Of a stretch of DNA of 64,000 bases, positions 56,961 through 64,000 are shown piece after piece. Within the stretch, counting starts at the first letter, position 1, and each line of letters starts with the position of its first letter. The notes beneath the pieces are model-generated. The model worked only from the letters and a program-made list of their open reading frames with translations. It searched no databases and was not told the DNA's origin. The DNA is from Armigeres subalbatus (lineage: Eukaryota; Arthropoda; Insecta; Diptera; Culicidae): assembly GCF_024139115.2 (NCBI RefSeq), contig NC_085141.1, positions 247,798,096 to 247,862,095 of the forward strand, in the 5' to 3' direction. Position numbers and translations under genes: made by a program.

Positions 56961-59875
56961 ACAATAAATCAATCCGATGCCACGTTCACTCAATAGATTT
57001 TGTGCCAGAACTGAACAATATTTAACATTAGGAAGCTATATAATTAATTTTGAGTTTGAGCATACTTTTAATAAATATACAAATAAGTACTTGTCAATCA
57101 TTCATCCATCATCGGATTCCTATCCGCCAGTTAGCCCTCCACCACTGACACGTGTTCATACGGATACGGATGGTCACGCACCGCCGGACTCCACCCCTAA
57201 TGCTTGATTCCCTATGCAAGTGCTTTGACGAGGGGACGTTCGAATCCCGATTCCCAATTATATTCGCTGATATTCCCCGATTTCATCCCGATCGTAGCAT
57301 TCTAATGAACGTCAATGGAACCAACTGCACCCAGATCTGAACCGCTTCCCATGCTTTTCCCCGTTTCGCTCGTTCGACCGTCAACTGAAATCTAAATCCT
57401 TCCCGTTTTAATTAGATTGAGAGTGGTACCAGGGACAGGATTTAGTTTCCATCGCAACATCGGAACTTTTTCTCTGGAACCGCCTCCGGTCATGTGCCTA
57501 ATTTCGGTGACAGTTGTTGGTCTCGCGGGCACAGCGGATAAACTTTTAATTATCTTCAGCAACACCCTCCCCAATTTGGGTTCTTCGGCTTCCTGTTCGT
57601 CATCCGCACCATCATCATCATCATCATCGCTCGTCATCGAATTCCATTTCGTGTGCTTTTTCTGGTGTGTATGTAACTACGTTTGTGTGTATGTTTGAAA
57701 CGCGACGCAATTGGGTCGAACGAGTTCCCCGCAAGAAAAAATGAAAAATGATTTTGCGTGATGTGCGTAGGAAAACCATTAATCACCATTAGAACTTTTA
57801 CGTTTGCTGTTGAATTTCCGATCGGCCCTCTCCGGTAGAAGCGGCGGCAATGATCGACTGCGGAACATTTCCGGAAGACACCAAACGAAACTGCGCGGGA
57901 GAAGCTCCTACCAAGAAGGGGAAATGCCAGCTCCGTAATAGAGGTACTTGAACTTGCTCGGGGATTATCTGGGCAAGCAAATGAAAAATGAATTCGTTCA
58001 ATTTGTGCGTTATCATTCTTGATTAGGGTGTTCGTCGAAACGGGCTTACGTAGAAATGAAAACATTCGTTATTGTGTTATCAATTCCGTTGTTTATCTTA
58101 TTGGTACGAGGCCATAAATCACTGCAATCTCCCAGATAAGGTTTAGGCTTGCATCCAATCCATCACGACTCGAACATGTGTCAGAACAGGAAAGACAAAA
58201 AATACATAAGCCAAGCCCAAAATCCGTTTTGAAATTTATTTGTTCTTTTTCTATATTTTCATTTTTCTTATAGAATGCATTTGACTGTTACTGATGCAAA
58301 TTGAGTTCAATAATATCGGCGATTTAGGCCTTATCCAGTTTTATAAAAATGTCAGTTTGCCAAATCTAATATGTAGTAAAAACACAGCAATTACCCCTCA
58401 AGAAAGGCATGATTTCACATGACGTATATTGGTGTTTGTTTTGGAATTGTGAGTAATTATGTTCAGAATTTCATTTCTAAGAAGTTCTTAAAGTAATTGA
58501 CACTTAAATACCGTATAAAAAATTCTTCGCCAAAAACTTCGACATCCTGCTTCCAGATCTCATTATCAATTCCAGCGGAGGAATCGCTTACAAATTTCAT
58601 TATCCCCACTTTTATATGCAGTTTGTTTTATGGGCTTTTCTGCTTTCCGTTTTGGCGAACTAACCAACGATTGCGCTTGGTCAGACCACGGCACTGCATA
58701 AAACTATTCTGCCTTAACTGAGTCTTCGCTGCTGGTGTAATGTAAACGACGTTACTGTTTCTCTGCCAGGAAACGTAGTGGACTATAAGGCAACAAGCAC
58801 GAACCACGACGACTCCAAACTGTTAAAGTTCCTAAATAAATTACAGCCATGGGACCTTAGTACTGACTCCATTCCTTCCCGCACAACACTTCGTCTAATT
58901 CTGACGAAGAGCAACTTTCAACCTAATGAAACGGGACTGCATAAAATTGTGGCTACCGTGAAGCGTGAGGCACCTAAATATTGTCAAATCTACTAATTAA
59001 CTAATATGTAACCATTTTGGCATACACTTCTGAATTATTGTTCTCAACTCAGCTCGCACTATTCGGAATTCGAAACAGAATGGTAAAAATCGAGTCAAAA
59101 CACCGTAGAAGACATTTACAGCAAGACTCTTCCTGTTCCAGGGGGCAAAAATCACGAATGTCTGTCTGCCGTCCCATCTACACGGTACGGTGGTGGTTCG
59201 AGCCGGTCCCGGCTGGTTCGCCGAACTGGAGAAGTGCAGCAGCAGGTTTTTGTGTGCAATTTCACCAGACAATGATGAAGAGGCAACATTTATTGGGGGG
59301 CTTTTATGCAAAGTTATTCTGGCCTGGCCCCTGCAAGCCCTGTACGGTGACGATGCCAATGACGACGGAAAGAAGGAAAGACAGAGGATGTGTGCACCAA
59401 AGCCATTCATTGCTAATAGTTTTGATAAGTACGGGTTCTTGTGCAGTTTAGGTTGACTTTTGACGGTGGAAATGAAAGAAAATATATTCCAAAGTAGATT
59501 TTATTGACGTAGGATAACGATTCTTTCCATCTGCAGCAGTGGGAAATTGTCTGCTGCCCCACTCCGGCATTTCGTGCATTCGTTTTTAAGACATTTGTAC
59601 CAAATTAACACCACAACTTCGTGATCTATTCTTCTCTGACAGAGCGTTTCACTGTGACAAAATAAACCAACAAAACACCCCTCCCTCTCCAACCGATGAC
59701 CCGCTTCAGGAAATGGCTTTTTCTTAACCTGCACCACTCTTAACAGCTCCTCGGTGTTTTCCAGTTCAAAGCAGATCCTTAGCTCTTCCTCATTTTAGTG
59801 GGTGACCGAAGCCAGCACAGCATCGGAACCTCCCACAAAGTCGATCGTCCGCTCCGTTTGTATAACGAAGTTTAT
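56961..59875. other. Unique-looking sequence, no gene identified
   Basis: Contains a CAT microsatellite (57605-57630) whose complement encodes an aspartate run in an 82-codon minus-strand frame (57637-57392). No splice-site pairs, conserved domains or transposon ends are recognised. It may belong to host intergenic or intronic DNA. Confidence 0.4.
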
Positions 59876-59877
59876 AA

Positions 59878-61130
59878 CTGAGTTTCCATGAAAATTTGTC
59901 CAAATTTCCACAAAAAGTTCATGACATTTCCACGAAAAAACTTTCTCGGGAAATTCATTCGAATTTGACAAGAAGTTCATCTAAATTTCCATGGGATATG
60001 CATCCGAATTTTATTCAATTTCTAAGGAAAATTAATTGAAAATTAATCCAACTTTCCATAGCAAATTCATCTGAAATTTGACGAGAAAATCTTTTAATTT
60101 TCCACAAAAAGTTCTGATAAGAAAATTATTACAAGCTTTTAGTAGAATGTATTCACTTGTTATAAGACGAGTTTGTACTTTTCCTATATTCCTTTTAATT
60201 CCAATACTTTATTGTACCTTTGACAGATACGTATTTCGACCTCAAAACGGCCTTACTGTTGAGGTCGAAATACGTATTTGGAAAAGGTACAATAAAGTAG
60301 CGGAATTAAATGGAATAGTACAAACTCGTCTTATGACAAGTGACAAAAAGTTCATTAAAATTTTGACAAGAAATTCATCCAGATCTCAACAAAAGTTTAT
60401 CTAATTTCCATAGAAGAATTGCTAAGAAAAATTCGTCCAAATTTTGACCAGAAGTTCATCCAAAACTTCACAAGAAGTTCATCCAATTTCTCCGGAAGAT
60501 TTTTCACGGAAGGTTCATCCAAAATTTTGCAACAAATTCATATGAATTATCACAAGAAGTTTATCCAATTTCTAAGGGATAATTTCCACGTCAAATCCCT
60601 CCAAAATTTCACGGGAAATTAACCAGATTTTTGACGAGATATTCATCCGAATATTCACAAGAAGTTCATCCAGTATTCACGGGGAATTCATTTAAATCTC
60701 CACGGAAAACGCATCTGAATTTAAACGAAAAAATTAACCCGAATTTTTACTAGAAATAAAACCAATTTCCACAGAATGAATATCCACGAGAAACTTATAA
60801 AACAATTTGACTAGAAATTTGTCCTATTTAAACCAAAAAATAATCCAATTTCCACGGGGAATTTATGATAAATTTCACGGAAAATTCCCCAGATTTTGAC
60901 GAGATAATCATCCGAATTTCCACAAAAAGTTCATCCAATTTCCTCAGAAGAATTTCCATGGAATTTCTATCCTAATTGCCATGGAAAATTTATCCTAGAT
61001 TTGACAAGAAATTCATTCGATTTTCCACCAGGTGTTCAATCATTCCCAGGAAAAATTAATCCAAATTTTGACGATAAATTAATCAGAATTATCACAAGAA
61101 GTTCATCAAATTTCCACGGAAGGACAAAAT
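59878..61130. repeat. Degenerate repeat of 'TTCATCCAAATTTCCAC' type
   Basis: Dozens of irregular 25-35 bp units with 'aagttcatccaatttccac' and 'ttgacgagaaattcatcc' variants. A foldback element is nested at 60153-60343. Confidence 0.8.
60153..60343. mobile_element. 191-bp foldback element
   Basis: TCACTTGTTATAAGACGAG at left pairs with CTCGTCTTATGACAAGTGA at right (one mismatch). 'aatactttattgtacctt' and 'acgtatttcgacctcaa' pair inside; the centre is 'aaacggccttactg'. It is inserted in the degenerate repeat. Confidence 0.85.
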
Positions 61131-61139
61131 GCCCACTAT

Positions 61140-62297
61140 TTCCAAAGGAGCCTCTTGAAATGAGGCTTCCGAGCCCCTTAAAAGGAGAATTGAGGAGGAA
61201 GGAAGAAGGCTTCCGAACCTCTTGAAAGGAGCCTTCCGAACCTCTTGAAATGAGACTTCCGAGCCTCTTGAAATGAGGCTTCCGAGCCCCTTAAAAGGAG
61301 AATTGAGAGCCTCTTGAAATGAGGCTTCCGAGCCTCTTGGAAGGAGGCTTCTGAACCTCTTGGAAGGAGCCTTCCGAACCTCTTGAAATGAGACTTTCGA
61401 GCCCCTTGAAAGGAGGTTTTCGAGCCTCTCAAAAAGTGGCTTGTTGAAAGGAACCTTCTGAACCTCTTGAAATGAGACTTTCGAGCCTCTTGAAAGGAGG
61501 TTTTCGAGCCTCTAAAAAGGTGGCTTCCGATCTTGAAGGGAGGCTTCCGAGCCTAATGAAAGGAGGCTTCTGAACCTCTTGAAAGGAGGCTTCCGAGCCT
61601 CTTGAAAGGAGGCTTCCGAGCCTCTTGAAAGGAGGCTTCGGAACCTCTTGAAAGGAGACTTTCGAGCCTTTTGAAAGGAGGTTTTCGAGCCTCTTAAAAG
61701 GTGGCTTCCGAGCCTCTTGAAAGGAGGCTTCCGAGCCTGTTGAAAGAAGGCTTCCGAGCCTCTTGAAAAGAGGCTTCTGAACATCTTGAAAGGAGGCTTT
61801 CGAGCCTTTTGAAAGGAGGTTTTCGAGCCTCTTGAAAGGAGGCTTCCGAGCCTCTTGAAAGGAGGCTTCCGAGCCTCTTGAAAGGAGGCTTCCGAGCCTC
61901 TTGAAAGGAGGCTTCCGAGCCTCTTGAAAGGAGGCTTCCGAGCCTCTTGAAAGGGAGGCTCTGAGCCTCTTGAAAGGAGGCTTCTGAGCCTCTTGAAAGG
62001 AGGCTTCCAGGCCTCTTGAAAGGAGGCTTCTGAGGCCTCTTGAAGGAGGCTTCTGAGCCTCTTGAAGGAGGCTTCCTGAGCCTCTTGAAGGAGGCCTGAG
62101 CCTCTTGAAAGGAGGCTCTGAGCCTCTTGAAAGGAGGCTTCCAGAGCCTCTTGAAAGGAGGCTTCCGAGCCTCTTGAAAGGAGGCTTCCGAGCCTCTTGA
62201 AAGGAGGCTTCCGAGCCTCTTGAAAGGAGGCTTCCGAGCCTCTTGAAAGGAGGCTTCCGAGCCTCTTGAAAGGAGGCTTCCGAACCTCTTGAAAGGA
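61140..62297. repeat. 23-bp minisatellite array
   Basis: About 50 units. Each contains GAGGCTTCCGAGCCTC, a six-base dyad stem with a TCCG loop, followed by TTGAAAG. The section 61840-61955 and 62150-62280 is nearly perfect, 61945-62110 has small indels, and the left third is divergent. Two further units are at 6158-6207. Confidence 0.95.
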
Positions 62298-62299
62298 TG

Positions 62300-62845
62300 G
62301 ACCGATTTAAGTATTCTGGGCTCTGCTGAGTTTTAATAAATGGAAAAATAGAACATTGTGCTGGGAAAGTTGAACAAATGTAAAAATATTACGTTTTTAT
62401 GAGTTCTGAAGCAAATCATCAACTTCAACTGAAATCGATCTAGAGTTCGACGCCACTATCAACTGAAAATTTGACAGTAAGGTCAAAAAAAAACAAGCCG
62501 AGCAAGATCGGGCAGGTTCGTCTAGTTTATAGGGCACTGCACGGACTGCTTTGTCTCTTTCTCACTAGAAATCAGAAAACAACAGAGCCAGTAAATGCCA
62601 AATTTCATTATGAACAAAAGAGAAAAAGATTCGTCCGTGCAGTACCCTATAATAAAAATTGTATTTTTCAACTAAAATAAAAACTTCCTCTAAAAATTAA
62701 AAAAATTCCATAAAGAATAGGAAATAAATAAATCAGGATACAAGCAATAAATAAATATAAAATTTCCACGAATAAGCGGCAAGCCAAAGTAAACGCGACG
62801 TGCGATGCTACGCGACGCGACAATGCAATTTGACAGCTTGTTGAT
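62300..62845. other. Gene-free spacer
   Basis: AT-rich with weak inverted similarity between 62505-62545 ('aggttcgtctagtttatagg') and 62630-62660 ('gtgcagtaccctataat'), possibly a small foldback. No gene. Confidence 0.35.
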
Positions 62846-62848
62846 TAT

Positions 62849-64000
62849 TATTATTATTATTTATTCAGACTAAGGCCGAAGTGGCCTGTGCGGTATATAA
62901 GAGTCTTCTCCATTCGGCTCGGTCCATGGCTACACGTCGCCAACCACGCAGTCTACGGAGGGTCCGCAGGTCATCTTCCACCTGATCGATCCACCTTGCC
63001 CGCTGCGCACCTCGCCTTCTTGTGCCCGTCGGATCGTTGACGAGAACCATTTTCACCGGAATACTGTCCGACATTCTGACTACGTACGCGGCCCACCAAA
63101 GTCGTCCGATTTACGCGGTGTGAACGATGGATGGTTCTCCCAACAGCTGATGCAACTCGTGGTTCATTTGCTCCTCCACGTACCGTCTGCCATCCGCACC
63201 CCAATTACCAGATGGTACGCAGCACTTTCCTTTCGAAAACTCCCAGTGCGCGTTGGTCCTCCAATGGCTTAGCATCGTCCAGGTCTCGGTGTCCGTAAAG
63301 ATCTTCCGGTCTAATGAGCGTTTTGTAGATTGGCAAACTCTATTCGATCGGTGAGCGTCTTGCGGAGTCCAAAGTACGTACGATTTCTTGCCACGATGCG
63401 TCTCCGAATTTCTCTGCTGGTGTCATTTTCGGCAGTCACCAGTGAGCCCAAGTACACAGATTCTTCTATCACCTCGTTTTCGTCACCACCGATGCAAACT
63501 CGCGGTGGGTGGCTCACATTGTCTTCTCTTGAACCTCTTCCTATCATGTACTGTGTTGATGTGTTGATGTGTTGATGACTAGTCCGATCCGCTTAGCTTC
63601 CCTCTTCAGTCTGATGTAGGCTTCCTCCATCTTCTCAAAGTTACGTGCCATAATATCTATGTCGTCGGCGAAGCCAAATAGCTGAACGGACTTATTGAAA
63701 ATTGTACCACTCGTGTTAATCCCTGCTCTTCGTATTACCCCTTCCAAAGCGATGTTGAATAGCAGGCACGAAAGACCATCACCTTGCCGTAACCCTCTGC
63801 GGGTTTCGAAGGGACTCGAGAATGCCTCTGAAACTCGAACTACGCACATCACCCGATCCATCGTCGCTTTGATCAACCGTGTCAGTTTATCCGGAAAACC
63901 GTGTTCATGCATTAGCTGCCATAGCTGGTCCCGATCGATTGTATCATATGCGGCTTTGAAGTCGATGAATAGATGATGTATGGGCACGTTGTATTCGCGG
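62849..64000 (-). pseudogene. RTE-like reverse transcriptase, continues past the window edge
   Basis: On the minus strand from 64000: 'HHLFIDFKAAYDTIDRDQLW', 'GLRQGDGLSCLLFNIALEG', 'QLFGFADDIDIMARNFEKM' (catalytic FADD intact), a break near 63545, 'YLGSLVTAENDTSREIRRR', a region of frameshifts (63330-63075), and the C-terminal 'RARWIDQVEDDLRTLRRLR' ending at about 62865. The 3' end is followed by an (ATT)n tail (62849-62866), typical of RTE-type elements. It is the closest relative in this window of the split copy at 7391-10080 and serves as its reference. The upstream part lies outside the window. Confidence 0.85.

Noticed and set aside
57392..57637. 82-codon minus-strand frame with aspartate run
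   Set aside because: The acidic run is a CAT microsatellite read on the opposite strand; a plus-strand frame of similar length overlaps it.
61140..62297. CRISPR-like array
   Set aside because: Repeats are contiguous without unique spacers, and the genome is eukaryotic; it is a minisatellite.

Overview
The window looks like repeat-dense nuclear DNA from an aedine mosquito (Aedes, probably close to Ae. aegypti). The basis is the transposon complement: an RTE-like non-LTR lineage, a LOA/Lian-like element with RNase H, R1-type ORF1, an ITmD37E mariner remnant, hAT and TTAA-target elements, a tRNA-like SINE and large minisatellites. Species is inferred from remembered family features, not from a search. 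I see no intact cellular gene. The only host-gene candidate is one short possible 5' coding exon near 48.9 kb, followed by a strong splice donor. Most long open frames are by-products of tandem arrays whose period is a multiple of three, or shadows of transposon genes.

Layout. 0.16-2.17 kb: a 24-bp minisatellite. 2.6-7.4 kb: gene-free, with small repeat fragments. 7.4-10.1 kb: an RTE-like reverse transcriptase pseudogene (+) split by two insertions, one a 1.0-kb retroposon with a 15-bp target duplication. 10.1-19.3 kb: a compound satellite locus. A hAT-type element (10994-19062, 8-bp duplication CTTGAAAT) has landed in a 131-bp/143-bp satellite block. Inside it is a TTAA-flanked segment (11840-18511) with long inverted arms, holding two foldback elements, inverted 16-bp arrays and a 2.8-kb head-to-tail array of the same 143-bp satellite. 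20.6-24.0 kb: degenerate minisatellite, a hAT-like MITE and a second RTE-like pseudogene (-). 24-29.5 kb: mostly unique sequence. 29.7-32.6 kb: a segment bounded by about 100-bp inverted repeats. 33.15-38.78 kb: a nearly full-length LOA-type retrotransposon (-), inserted in a 51-bp tandem repeat with a 13-bp duplication, carrying ORF1, endonuclease, RT and RNase H, all broken.

39.97-41.24 kb: a retroposon with a 14-bp duplication. 41.3-42.4 kb: an R1-type ORF1 fragment. 42.7-43.25 kb: a mariner (ITmD37E-like) transposase relic. 43.5-44.8 kb: nested inverted-repeat element, hAT MITE and SINE. 45.6-46.8 kb: a MITE and a 105-bp retro-insertion with a 21-bp duplication. 46.8-49.6 kb: quiet, with the candidate exon. 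49.64-51.88 kb: a TA-flanked terminal-inverted-repeat element with a perfect palindrome inside. 52.0-52.8 kb: a polypyrimidine tract running into a second copy of the 24-bp minisatellite (52.85-55.2 kb) in inverted orientation to the first. 55.2-56.4 kb: further tandem repeats. 57-59.9 kb: mostly unique. 59.9-62.3 kb: degenerate and 23-bp arrays. 62.85-64.0 kb: an RTE-like pseudogene (-) running off the edge.

The genes do not form a pathway. They are layers of mobile DNA, and target-site duplications give their order of arrival at several places. The most notable structure is the 10-19 kb compound satellite, whose array length and unit size recall the conserved piRNA-producing satellite described in Aedes.
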